A DNA stretch of 26,008 bases, taken from NCBI GenBank assembly GCA_043748535.1, contig JAYTMY010000286.1:1-26008 (forward strand), read 5' to 3'. Positions 9,021 to 16,716 of this stretch are shown here, one piece after another (the stretch's first letter is position 1; each line of letters starts with the position of its first letter). Origin of the DNA: CAMCSH01 sp043748535 (GTDB taxonomy: Bacteria; Verrucomicrobiota; Lentisphaeria; Lentisphaerales; Lentisphaeraceae). The notes under the pieces are model-generated. The model was not told where the DNA came from. It worked only from the letters and a program-made list of their open reading frames with translations, and did no database searches. A program made the translations under genes and the position numbers.

Positions 9021-10220
9021 TCACTTCAGGATCTTTTCGACGGTGCCGGCGCCGACGGTTTTACCGCCTTCACGAATGGCGAATTTGAGTTTGTCTTCCA
9101 TGGCGACGGGAGCGATCAGCTTGACAACAACTTTAACGTTGTCGCCGGGCATGACCATTTCTTTACCTTCTTCGAGGGTGATCTCGCCAGTAACGTCCGT
9201 GGTACGGAAGTAGAACTGGGGACGGTAGCCGCTGAAGAAGGGCTTATGACGGCCACCTTCTTCTTTCGACAGGATGTAGCAGACCGCTTCGAAGTCGGTG
9301 TGGGGCTTAACCGAACCGGGCTTGCAAAGGACTTGGCCACGCTCAACGGCGTCTTTAGCAGTGCCGCGGAGGAGAACGCCGACGTTTTCGCCGGAACGGC
9401 CTTCGGACAGCAGCTTGCGGAACATTTCGATACCGGTGACGGCAGTCTTGAGGGTGTCACGCAGACCGACGATTTCGATCTCGTCACGGTCACGAACGAT
9501 ACCGCGTTCGACACGGCCGGTAACGACGGTACCACGACCTTCGATCGAGAAGACGTCTTCGATCGGGAGGAGGAAGGGCTTGTCGACGGGGCGCTCGGGG
9601 GTGGGGACGTAGGCGTCAACGGCGGCCATCAGGTCGATAACGCACTTGGCGTCGGGGTGGGTGTGGACGGCGGCTTCGAGAGCCTTGGTGGCGGAACCGC
9701 TGATGACGGGGATGTCGTCGCCGGGGAACTGGTACTTGGAGAGCAGTTCGCGGATTTCCATCTCGACCAGGGAGAGCATTTCGACGTCGTAGTCGACGGC
9801 GTCAGCTTTGTTGATGAAGACGACGATGTAGGGAACGCCGACCTGACGGGCGAGCAGGATGTGCTCACGGGTCTGAGCCATCGGGCCGTCGGTAGCGGCG
9901 ATCACGAGGATGGCGCCGTCCATTTGAGCAGCACCGGTGATCATATTTTTGACGTAGTCAGCGTGACCGGGGCAGTCGACGTGGGCGTAGTGGCGGGTAG
10001 CCGACTCGTATTCCAAGTGCGAGGTATTGATGGTGATACCGCGAGCTTTCTCTTCGGGAGCGTTGTCGATCTGGTCGTAACGCAGAGCTTTGCCGGAACC
10101 GTTGGCCGAGGCCATGATGGTGGTGATGGCAGCACTGAGGGTGGTCTTGCCGTGGTCAACGTGGCCGATGGTGCCGATGTTGACGTGGGGCTTGGTTCTG
10201 TTGAAGGTTTCTTTGGCCAT
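9021..10220 (-). CDS. tuf: Translation elongation factor Tu
   Basis: GTPase that delivers aminoacyl-tRNA to the ribosome (399 residues). G1 is GHVDHGKTT (about residues 19-27), G3 DCPGHADYV (about 81-89) and G4 NKAD (about 136-139), with domains 2 and 3 complete to the C-terminal EKILK. AAGGA sits eight bases before the ATG. It starts 39 bases after the tRNA-Thr CCA end and is followed by rpmG. A second tuf copy, common elsewhere, is not in this window. Confidence 0.98.
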   Translation of the reverse strand: MAKETFNRTKPHVNIGTIGHVDHGKTTLSAAITTIMASANGSGKALRYDQIDNAPEEKARGITINTSHLEYESATRHYAHVDCPGHADYVKNMITGAAQMDGAILVIAATDGPMAQTREHILLARQVGVPYIVVFINKADAVDYDVEMLSLVEMEIRELLSKYQFPGDDIPVISGSATKALEAAVHTHPDAKCVIDLMAAVDAYVPTPERPVDKPFLLPIEDVFSIEGRGTVVTGRVERGIVRDRDEIEIVGLRDTLKTAVTGIEMFRKLLSEGRSGENVGVLLRGTAKDAVERGQVLCKPGSVKPHTDFEAVCYILSKEEGGRHKPFFSGYRPQFYFRTTDVTGEITLEEGKEMVMPGDNVKVVVKLIAPVAMEDKLKFAIREGGKTVGAGTVEKILK

Positions 10221-10259
10221 GGTGCATGTCCTTTTTCAAGTGTGTTTTTCTGGGGATTC

Positions 10260-10335
<76 letters not shown>

Positions 10336-10349
10336 GAAAGGCGGCTGTG

Positions 10350-10377
10350 ACTTTATCCCTCCGAAAAACTCTGTCAA
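10350..10377 (-). promoter_or_regulatory. Putative sigma-70 promoter for tRNA-Thr-tuf cluster
   Basis: On the minus strand TTGACA (10372-10377) is a perfect -35 box, followed after 16 bases by TAAAGT (10350-10355, four of six matches to TATAAT), 14 bases before the tRNA-Thr 5' end. It is the only good candidate between rpsA and tRNA-Thr. The -10 match is modest, and rpsA transcription could also read through. The -35 box lies in the loop of the hairpin at 10358-10390. Confidence 0.45.
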
Positions 10378-10390
10378 GAGATTTCGGAGG
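10358..10390. terminator. Hairpin after rpsA (possible terminator)
   Basis: A nine-base inverted repeat (CCTCCGAAA at 10358-10366 with TTTCGGAGG at 10382-10390) encloses a smaller CTCT/AGAG pairing. It starts 14 bases past the rpsA stop. No U-run follows the hairpin on the rpsA strand, while a T-run follows on the plus strand, so terminator function for rpsA is uncertain. The loop contains the putative -35 box of the next unit. Confidence 0.4.
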
Positions 10391-10404
10391 AATTTTTCAG
10401 CTGC

Positions 10405-12078
10405 TTACTTTTTCTCGACGTTCAGTCCTTCGAGGGCGGAGTCGAAGAACTCGCCGATGCCGCCGAAACTTTCGTTGCGGGCAACATAGGAGCTGGCATC
10501 GCTGCGCAGCGACAGGCCGATACGACGCTCTTCAGTGTCGATCTTGATGACGCGGGCTTCGATGTCATCGCCGGGATTGACGATGTCTTTGACTTTCGCG
10601 ACTTTTTTGTCGGAGAGCTGAGTGATGTGGATCAGGCCGTCGATGCCGTGATCGAGTTCAACGAAGGCACCGTAGGAGGTGACTTTGGTGATTTTGCCCT
10701 TGACCATCGAGTCGAGTTTGAACAGGGTCTCGATGTTGCTCCAGGGATCGTTGCCAGCTTGCTTCATGCCGAGGCTGATGCGCTGCTGTTCGGCGCTGAT
10801 CTCGAGAACGAGAGCTTCGACGTCGTCGCCCTTCTTCAGGACTTCGGCCGGGTTGGTGACCTTGCGGGTCCAGCTCATGTCGGAAACATGAACCATGCCG
10901 TCGATGCCGGGTTCGATTTCGATGAAGGCACCGTAAGTGGTGAGGTTGCGGACCTTACCTTTAACGGTGGCGCCAACGGGGTACTTGCGGGCGATGGCAT
11001 CCCAAGGGTTCTCGGTGGTCTGACGGAGACCGAGCGAGATTTTCTTGGCGTCGGGTTGGACGTCGAGGATGATGCACTCGATTTCGTCGCCGGTGTTCAG
11101 CATGTCGCTAGCACGGGTGACGCGCTTGGTCCAGCTCATTTCGGAAACGTGGATCAGGCCTTCGATGCCGGGCTCGATTTCAACAAAGGCGCCGTAAGGC
11201 ATGATGTTGACAACTTTGCCTTTGACTTTCGAACGGACCGGGAAACGGCCGGCGATCTCTTCCCAGGGGTCTTTCGACTTCTGTTTGAGGCCGAGCGAGA
11301 CGCGGCGCTTGTCAGCGTCGATGTCAAGAACCATGACTTCAATGGTCTGGGCGATGGTGAGCATTTCGGAGGGGTGCGAGATACGGCCCCAGCTCATGTC
11401 GGTGATGTGGAGGAGACCGTCCATACCGTCGAGGTCAATGAAGGCACCGAAGTCGGTGATGTTCTTGACCGTGCCGCGGCGGATGTCGCCACGACGCATG
11501 TCGCGGAGGATGGCGTCTTTCTGCGATTCGCGGGCGGCTTCGAGAAGCTCGCGGCGGGAAAGGATGATGTTTTTGCGGTCGGAGTTGATCTTGATGATCT
11601 TGAACTCAAACTCGCGACCAACATACTCGTCGAGGTTGCGGACGGGGCCGATGTCAACATGCGATCCGGGAAGGAAGGCGTCAACGCCGATGTCAACAAT
11701 CAAACCACCCTTGACACGGAACTTGGCAGCGCCACGGACGATGTCGCCCTCTTTGTAGAGCTCGAGAAGTTTGTCCCAGGCTTTCTGCAGTTCGGCTTTG
11801 GCGACGCTGATGGTCGGCATGTTGTTTTCGTCTTCGATGGTCTCGAGGTAGACGTCGACGACATCGCCGATGGCCAAGTGGTCCCAATTGCGGAACTCTT
11901 CCTTGGCGACGAAACCTTCAGCTTTGAAGCCGATGTCGACCAGGGCGCCGTTGTCGCGCTTTTCAGCGATGGTGCCTTTGACCAGGCGGCCTTCGATGTA
12001 GTCTTTGGTGCTGATTTCGACTTGGCCCATGAGATCGGCCATGCTGGGCATGCTATCAAGGTTGATGAAGTTGATCAT
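10405..12078 (-). CDS. rpsA: 30S ribosomal protein S1
   Basis: mRNA-binding protein of the small subunit (557 residues from the chosen start). Six consecutive S1/OB repeats are visible; the last four are the most regular, each with a V-x-G-x-V-x-N/K-x-x-x-Y/F-G-A-F core (F-G-A-F about residue 210, then Y-G-A-F near 296, 383 and 468). I chose the ATG at 12078 (MINFINLD) because the frame further upstream has no S1-like sequence; the Shine-Dalgarno is weak (AAAAAGA), as is common for rpsA. Convincing promoter boxes were not found in the 136 bases between this start and the PII terminator. Confidence 0.96.
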   Translation of the reverse strand: MINFINLDSMPSMADLMGQVEISTKDYIEGRLVKGTIAEKRDNGALVDIGFKAEGFVAKEEFRNWDHLAIGDVVDVYLETIEDENNMPTISVAKAELQKAWDKLLELYKEGDIVRGAAKFRVKGGLIVDIGVDAFLPGSHVDIGPVRNLDEYVGREFEFKIIKINSDRKNIILSRRELLEAARESQKDAILRDMRRGDIRRGTVKNITDFGAFIDLDGMDGLLHITDMSWGRISHPSEMLTIAQTIEVMVLDIDADKRRVSLGLKQKSKDPWEEIAGRFPVRSKVKGKVVNIMPYGAFVEIEPGIEGLIHVSEMSWTKRVTRASDMLNTGDEIECIILDVQPDAKKISLGLRQTTENPWDAIARKYPVGATVKGKVRNLTTYGAFIEIEPGIDGMVHVSDMSWTRKVTNPAEVLKKGDDVEALVLEISAEQQRISLGMKQAGNDPWSNIETLFKLDSMVKGKITKVTSYGAFVELDHGIDGLIHITQLSDKKVAKVKDIVNPGDDIEARVIKIDTEERRIGLSLRSDASSYVARNESFGGIGEFFDSALEGLNVEKK

Positions 12079-12214
12079 TGGTGTCTTTTTGCTTCGATCG
12101 GCAGCGTGATGCCGGGTTGTTGACTGTGGTTTGTTCCAACTCTCGCTGGAACGCCGCATTTCTCACGCAAATACGGCGAGGGGCGCATAAATTGCTGTCG
12201 CCTGCCGACATTAC

Positions 12215-12259
12215 AAGCCCGTCGGAAACCCTTGTCACCAAGATTCCGACGGGCTTTTT
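12215..12259. terminator. Strong hairpin terminator after the PII gene
   Basis: A 13-bp perfect stem (12215-12227 with 12244-12256, core AGCCCGTCGGAA) is flanked by A-rich sequence on one side and TTTTT (12255-12259) on the other. It lies 14 bases beyond the PII stop and separates amtB-glnK from rpsA. The T-run is best on the plus strand and weak on the minus strand, so it may work in both directions, or on the PII side mainly through its stem. Confidence 0.7.
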
Positions 12260-12272
12260 ACCTCGAGTTTCT

Positions 12273-12614
12273 TCAGCCGATGGCGGCAGGGCCGGTCTCG
12301 CCGGTGCGGATGCGGATGCACTTCTCAATGTCGACGACGAAGATCTTGCCGTCACCGATGTTACCGCTTTGCGCCCCACCGAGAATGGCGTCGATCGCCG
12401 GCTGGACAAATTCTTCGTTGACGCCGATCTCGAGCTTGATCTTGCGCAACAAGGAGCCGCCTTCTTTGTGCGAGCGGTAGACTTCGGCAATGCCCTTCTG
12501 TCGTCCATGGCCCATCACCTGGGTGACGGTGACGAGGTGAATTTCTTTTTCCTCGAGCTTCTGCATGACTTCGTCGAGACGGTCGGGCTGGATGATGGCG
12601 ATGATGTATTTCAT
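12273..12614 (-). CDS. glnK: Nitrogen regulatory protein PII (GlnB/GlnK family)
   Basis: Trimeric signal protein (113 residues) sensing ATP/ADP and 2-oxoglutarate; linked to an amtB gene, so the GlnK role of gating the transporter is likely. The start MKYIIAIIQPD is chosen because an upstream in-frame extension is unlike the family. GRQKG (37-41), K58, GDGKIF and the C-terminal RIRTGE nucleotide-binding motif are present. In the T-loop Y46 is kept but position 51, the tyrosine uridylylated in proteobacteria, is Glu (RSHKEGG). It follows amtB by 31 bases with no clear Shine-Dalgarno. The gene symbol rests on the amtB linkage; glnB is an alternative name. Confidence 0.93.
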   Translation of the reverse strand: MKYIIAIIQPDRLDEVMQKLEEKEIHLVTVTQVMGHGRQKGIAEVYRSHKEGGSLLRKIKLEIGVNEEFVQPAIDAILGGAQSGNIGDGKIFVVDIEKCIRIRTGETGPAAIG

Positions 12615-12645
12615 TTGGAATGAGCCTAGGTAATAGGTTTGATGA

Positions 12646-13989
12646 TCAGTCGATGATGGTGTAGGCCGATTCTTTGTGCTGAGTGACGTCGAGACCAACG
12701 GTTTCCTCGTGGTTGGAAGCGCGCAAAGTAGTGACCAGATTGATCAGTTTAAGAAGACCATAGGTGACCACGCCTGCATAAATCGCGATGATCGCAATGC
12801 CTTTGAGCTGATTCAAGGTCTGAGTCCAACCGGTCTGGGTCGCGACAGAGTTGATGAGGCTATTGGCAAAGAAGCCGGCTGCGATCGTGCCGACAATACC
12901 GGCGATGCCGTGGACGCCGAAGACATCGAGGGTGTCATCATAGCCGAAGCGGTTTTTCAGCTTGATGACAAAGAACCAAGAGAGGGCCGAGGCGGCAATA
13001 CCAACCAAAATGCCGGCGCTTGGGCTGATGTAGCCGGCAGTCGGGGTGGCGGCAACCAGTCCGGCGATGACCCCGGAGATCAGGCCAAGAACGGTGGGTT
13101 TACCGTGGAACCAAGCATCAAGCAAGGCCCAGGTGATGCCAGCAGCAGCCGTCGCGAGCTGAGTGACGAGCATGGCATTGACCGCGAGGCCGTTGGCGCC
13201 AAGAGCACTGCCGGCATTGAAGCCGATCCAACCGATCCACAAGAGGCAGGCACCAGTCACCGCCAAGGGCAAGTTGTGCGGCGGCGACATGTGATTCGGA
13301 TAGCCTTTGCGCTTCCCAAGAACCAAGGCGCAAACCAAGCCCGAGATGCCGCAGGTGACTTCGATCACTGCGCCACCGGCAAAGTCGTAAACGGCTTTGC
13401 CCGCTGATTGGACATCGGCGTTAAGCACACTCATGAAGCCTGTGTCGCTCCACACCCAGTGGGCAATCGGGCAATAGACCGCCAAGGTCCAAAGCAAAAT
13501 GAAGGCGATAAAAGCAGGGAAACGCATGCGCTCAGCAAAGGCGCCAGCAACGACGGCAGGTGTGATGACGGCGAAGTGCATCTGAAAAATGGCAAAGGCT
13601 GCGTGCGGGATGTTGCCACCCATCGAATAACTTGCGTGAGGCGCATCAATCGCCACACCCTTAAAGAAGGCCCAGTCGAGACCGCCGATAAAACCATTGC
13701 CAGGACTGAAGGCGAGGCTGTAGCCAATCGCATGCCAGAACAAGCTGATGACGCAGGCTGCCGCCAAACATTGCATCAAGATCGACAAGACGTTTTTCCG
13801 GCGCACCAAACCCCCGTAGAAAAGCGCCAGACCCGGAATGCTCATCATCAAAACTAAGATCGAACAAACCAAGACCCAGGCGGTGTCGCCGGTGTTGAGC
13901 GTCGATGGCACTGCTGGCGCAAGCGGAACTGCCGGTACGGCCGTTTGCGCGGCATCTTGCATCCACTGGGTAAGATTAGCGATGTTCAT
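12646..13989 (-). CDS. amtB: Ammonium transporter (Amt/Mep/Rh family)
   Basis: Inner-membrane ammonium channel, 447 residues, with a hydrophobic N-terminal leader region and about eleven membrane spans. Family blocks include GLALFYGGLVRRKN (about 53-66), ITPAVVAGAFAERM (about 142-155), WIGWIGFNAGS and DVFGVHGIAG (second twin histidine, H360). The first twin-histidine position is Glu (DFAGGAVIE, E210, codon 13360-13362). The start at 13989 has AGGAGA five bases upstream. It is upstream of the PII gene, the reverse of the common glnK-amtB order. A putative promoter lies at 14029-14058. Confidence 0.96.
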   Translation of the reverse strand: MNIANLTQWMQDAAQTAVPAVPLAPAVPSTLNTGDTAWVLVCSILVLMMSIPGLALFYGGLVRRKNVLSILMQCLAAACVISLFWHAIGYSLAFSPGNGFIGGLDWAFFKGVAIDAPHASYSMGGNIPHAAFAIFQMHFAVITPAVVAGAFAERMRFPAFIAFILLWTLAVYCPIAHWVWSDTGFMSVLNADVQSAGKAVYDFAGGAVIEVTCGISGLVCALVLGKRKGYPNHMSPPHNLPLAVTGACLLWIGWIGFNAGSALGANGLAVNAMLVTQLATAAAGITWALLDAWFHGKPTVLGLISGVIAGLVAATPTAGYISPSAGILVGIAASALSWFFVIKLKNRFGYDDTLDVFGVHGIAGIVGTIAAGFFANSLINSVATQTGWTQTLNQLKGIAIIAIYAGVVTYGLLKLINLVTTLRASNHEETVGLDVTQHKESAYTIID

Positions 13990-14028
13990 GCATTTCTCCT
14001 GAATGATTACGGAAATTGTAGCGCGCGA

Positions 14029-14058
14029 CTTATAAACCTCATTTTTTGGAGAAATCAA
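14029..14058 (-). promoter_or_regulatory. Putative sigma-70 promoter for amtB
   Basis: On the minus strand TTGATT (14053-14058), an 18-base spacer and TATAAG (14029-14034, five of six matches) lie about 40 bases upstream of the amtB start. No sigma-54 GG/GC element was seen in this region. Confidence 0.4.
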
Positions 14059-14203
14059 TCTTCAAGATTCAATCAATGCGTCAAAAATTCGTCACACGTC
14101 AAAACGGCGTCAGAAAAGCAAGCGGCTTCTCGATGTCCGAGATTTCTGCGCGTTTGTGCTCAGGAAACCCACCGCCCCTCACGGCAAGCACGGCGCAAGC
14201 GTT

Positions 14204-14209
14204 TATAGT
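14204..14209 (+). promoter_or_regulatory. Putative -10 box for hisD
   Basis: TATAGT (five of six matches to TATAAT) lies 21 bases before the hisD start, giving a very short leader. No good -35 box is seen at the right distance. The rest of the 240-base amtB-hisD gap holds no other supported feature. Confidence 0.3.
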
Positions 14210-14229
14210 GGGTAGAAAAAACCAGCCCC

Positions 14230-15531
14230 ATGAGCCCGACTATGATCCGTCTTGAATTCACCGGCGACCTCGCCGCTCCCGCCTTCGCCCCGCTCTTCCG
14301 CCGCGACGCCTTCCCCGATGATGTCGCGGACGCCGCAAAATCTATCCTCGACGACGTCAAGGCCCGCGGTGACGCCGCCCTCGTCGACTATGCCCGCAAG
14401 TTCGACAGGGTCGAGCTGAAAGCCGGCGCCTTTGCGGTCAGCGCCAAGGAATGGGACGCCTGTGTCAACCTGGTCTCGCCGGAGCTGAAAAAAGCCATCC
14501 ACCTCGCCCACACCAACATCCTCGACTTCTCCCGCCGCCGCCTGCCGCAAGCGTGGAACGCCGAGCCCCGCCCGGGCGTCAAGCTCGGCGAGAAGTTCGC
14601 CCCCCTCGACCGCATCGCCTGCTACGTCCCCGGCGGCACCGCGCCGTTAGTCTCGACCGTCCTCCACACCGCCACCCTCGCCCAAGCCGCCGGAGTCAAG
14701 GAAATCGTCGTCACCACTCCCGCCCGTCCCGACGGCACGATCAACCCCGCCATCCTCTTTGCCGCCCGTGTCGCCGGCGCCACCGAAGTGCTCAAGCTCG
14801 GCGGCGTCTACGCCATCGGCGCCCTCGCCTACGGCACCCAATCGGTGCGCAAGGCACAAAAAATCGTCGGCCCCGGCAACGCCTACGTCACCGCCGCCAA
14901 ACGCTTCGTCTACGGCCACTGCTCGCTCGACCTCGTCGCCGGCCCCTCGGAAGTCATGGTCATCGCCGACAAAGATGCCAACCCCGCCTTCATCGCCGCC
15001 GACCTCCTGTCGCAAGCGGAACACGGCTCCGGCCGCGAACAAGCCGTCCTGGTCAGCGACTCCGCCGCCATGCTTGATGCCGTCGCCAAGGAATTGCTCA
15101 AGCAGAAAGCCCTCCTCGGCCGCATCGAATGTGTCGACAAGGTGCTCGAATCGGGCGTCTTCCTGATTTTGGTGAAGGACATGGACGCCGCCGCCGCGGT
15201 CGCCGAAGCCTACGCGCCAGAGCACCTCGAGATCGAAACCCACGACGCCGATGCGGTGGCCGCAAAAATCACCACCGCGGGCGCCATCTTCCTCGGACCC
15301 TGGACCCCCGAACCGGTCGGCGACTTCGTTGCCGGCCCCAGCCACGTCCTGCCCACCGGCGGCGCCGGCAAACACTTCAGCGGCCTCACCGTCGACCAGT
15401 TCTTCCGCCGCACCAGCCTCGTGCGCTACTCGAAAGAAGCCCTCGCCCGCGAAGTCGGCGCCATCAAAGCCTTCGCCGACGCCGAAGGATTGGATGCTCA
15501 CGGAAGATCGGGAACGATCCGGTTTGAGTGA
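14230..15531 (+). CDS. hisD: Histidinol dehydrogenase
   Basis: Catalyses the last two oxidations of histidine biosynthesis, L-histidinol to L-histidine, using NAD+ and zinc (433 residues, typical). Zinc ligands and catalytic residues are all found: Q262 and H265 in SQAEHG, E331-H332 in APEHLEI, D365 in VGDFVAGPSH, and H424 near the C-terminus. Both ATG 14230 and ATG 14242 (MIRLEF) are possible starts, and neither has a strong Shine-Dalgarno. It stands alone, not in a his operon. A 13-base copy of its 3' end recurs at 15800-15812. Confidence 0.97.
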   Translation: MSPTMIRLEFTGDLAAPAFAPLFRRDAFPDDVADAAKSILDDVKARGDAALVDYARKFDRVELKAGAFAVSAKEWDACVNLVSPELKKAIHLAHTNILDFSRRRLPQAWNAEPRPGVKLGEKFAPLDRIACYVPGGTAPLVSTVLHTATLAQAAGVKEIVVTTPARPDGTINPAILFAARVAGATEVLKLGGVYAIGALAYGTQSVRKAQKIVGPGNAYVTAAKRFVYGHCSLDLVAGPSEVMVIADKDANPAFIAADLLSQAEHGSGREQAVLVSDSAAMLDAVAKELLKQKALLGRIECVDKVLESGVFLILVKDMDAAAAVAEAYAPEHLEIETHDADAVAAKITTAGAIFLGPWTPEPVGDFVAGPSHVLPTGGAGKHFSGLTVDQFFRRTSLVRYSKEALAREVGAIKAFADAEGLDAHGRSGTIRFE

Positions 15532-15812
15532 GTCACCCCCCAAATTAAGGATTTTCAAACAATGAGCAAACGAGTCAAGTTTTACTTTTTAGTGGCTACA
15601 ATCCAATGTTTCATTGCAATAGCCATGTCGTTTTCTCCGCAAGGCGCCGGGAACCAGATTCTGACCGCTGCAATATTTTTATCCGTTGCAATAATGGCCT
15701 ACTTTACTGAAATTTTCACCGCCCTCACAACCCGCCTTGCCGCGCTCGAAGTCGAGCTCAAAGAGCTGAAGTCAAAGCAGCCCGGCGCCATTGGGCAATG
15801 ATCCGGTTTGAG
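15516..15812 (+). repeat. 13-bp direct repeat bracketing a small gene
   Basis: GATCCGGTTTGAG occurs at 15516-15528, just before the hisD stop, and again at 15800-15812, just after the stop of the small membrane protein gene. The two copies frame a 271-base insert. It looks like a duplication of the hisD 3' end at an insertion or recombination point. Confidence 0.6.
15562..15801 (+). CDS. Small two-span membrane protein, unknown function
   Basis: Unrecognised 79-residue protein. It has a short basic N-terminus (SKRVK), a hydrophobic span (about residues 7-24), a second span (about 31-50) and a charged C-terminal helix with heptad-like Leu spacing (about 55-72) that may form a coiled coil. AAGGA lies about a dozen bases upstream. 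It starts 30 bases after hisD and is less GC-rich than hisD. The segment is bracketed by 13-bp copies of the hisD end, suggesting later insertion. It is probably a real gene, with no function assignable from sequence. Confidence 0.6.
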   Translation: MSKRVKFYFLVATIQCFIAIAMSFSPQGAGNQILTAAIFLSVAIMAYFTEIFTALTTRLAALEVELKELKSKQPGAIGQ

Positions 15813-15848
15813 CGAAGAGGCAGCGGCATTGCTTCGTTGTCATTTTAC

Positions 15849-16062
15849 CCCGAAGGGGTTGCGGCCTCCAGCCCGGGGTTGGCGCATCGCCTACCCCGGG
15901 GATGAAACGAGCAGGATTTTCAAACCCCAACGGGGTTTCGTCTCGTTCCGTGTTGCCGGAGAGCACCAGCGGGCCGCAACCCCGTTGGGGTAGGAATGAC
16001 TCGTCTCATTCCCGGGGTAGGCGATGCGCCAACCCCGGGCTGGAGGATGTAATCCCTTCGGG
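15849..16062. repeat. Large REP-like imperfect palindrome (63-bp arms)
   Basis: The arms at 15849-15911 and 16000-16062 match as inverted repeats at 57 of 63 positions, including a perfect 36-base run. Between them lie two smaller palindromes, AAACCCC-AAC-GGGGTTT (15922-15938) and CCCC-GTT-GGGG (15980-15990), also related to each other in inverted orientation. No protein-like reading frame is supported. The form fits a mobile or replicated extragenic palindrome, without a transposase of its own. Confidence 0.8.
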
Positions 16063-16080
16063 ATAAACACAAACCCCGCA

Positions 16081-16479
16081 ATCTACAATCTTGCTCCCTC
16101 CATGGCGGCAATCCTTGCCGCAGTCCAAGGCGCTACGCGCAGGAAGACCGCACCCCCAAAGCGCCGCACGCAAGAAGGCCCCAAGCTCAATTCCGCCCCC
16201 AATTCCTGTTGTCTAGTCAAGTGCATGAATTTCAATTTCGTGTCATAAATCAATTTTTTTGACACACTTTCAAACCTAGGGATTCCGTAAAATCCCGAGC
16301 TTGTCATATACGAATACCGCAATGACCCTCAGGGAAATCGGCCATATTTTCGTATAAATCTGCCTAGATTGTGCAGGATTTAACCATTTCTGAACTTCGT
16401 AATAACGCTTGCAGTCTTTCTGACACTAAGTATTCTTGGAGGAGTCAAGAACACACGAACAGAAAAAAGGAGATACACC
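16081..16479. other. Gene-free stretch, AT-rich in its second half
   Basis: About 400 bases with no supported coding region. From about 16200 it turns AT-rich and holds a small hairpin (GGGATT at 16279-16284 with AATCCC at 16291-16296) and an inverted repeat TATACGAA (16307-16314) / TTCGTATA (16349-16356). It probably carries the promoter and control region of the gene at 16480, but no -35/-10 pair could be assigned with confidence. Confidence 0.5.
16307..16356. promoter_or_regulatory. Inverted repeat, possible operator
   Basis: TATACGAA at 16307-16314 and its exact inverted copy TTCGTATA at 16349-16356 are 34 bases apart, upstream of the gene at 16480. The spacing of about four helical turns between centres suits a protein binding both sites. 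Function is inferred only. Confidence 0.3.
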
Positions 16480-16695
16480 ATGAGCAGCACCGTTCTGGCC
16501 ATCCGCAACGAAACCGGCAACAAGAACCACCACCTTTGGAACAACAACGGCACTTGGTTTGTTCACTACACCATTTACCCCTCCGGCATCACCAAGAAGC
16601 GCGTCCGCAAATCGCTCAAGACCAAGTCGGAGCAGGAAGCCCGCGAGCGCCGCGACATGCTCTTCACCGACCTCCGCGCCAGCGTCCGCCGCTAA
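16480..16695 (+). CDS. Small basic protein resembling an integrase arm-binding domain
   Basis: A 71-residue basic protein. The segment G-T-W-F-V-H-Y-T followed by KKRVRKSLKTKSEQEARERRDMLF (described here by its parts: basic strand, S-L-K-T-K turn, E-A-R-E-R-R helix) resembles the N-terminal arm-type DNA-binding domain of tyrosine recombinases, but no catalytic domain follows. A strong Shine-Dalgarno (AAGGAG, 16467-16472, seven bases from the ATG) and a strong terminator suggest a well-expressed single-gene unit. I recall similar stand-alone proteins in Verrucomicrobiota, which is from memory only. It may be a DNA-binding protein or a remnant of an integrase. Confidence 0.75.
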   Translation: MSSTVLAIRNETGNKNHHLWNNNGTWFVHYTIYPSGITKKRVRKSLKTKSEQEARERRDMLFTDLRASVRR

Positions 16696-16716
16696 GGCTT
16701 CGCTGAAAAGCGACAG

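Noticed and set aside
10627..12123. 498-codon open frame on the plus strand
   Set aside because: Antisense to rpsA; low-complexity Asp/Val/Phe-rich composition typical of shadow frames.
12079..12214. rpsA promoter
   Set aside because: Several weak TTG/TAT combinations exist, but none has acceptable spacing and match.
13990..14229. Sigma-54 promoter upstream of amtB
   Set aside because: No TGGCA-N-TTGC-type element was found; a sigma-70-like pair fits better.
15772..15993. Short open frames on both strands over the large palindrome
   Set aside because: They come from the repeat itself; such repeats often yield spurious small protein predictions.
15849..16062. CRISPR array or insertion sequence
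   Set aside because: Only one inverted pair, no regularly spaced direct repeats and no transposase frame.
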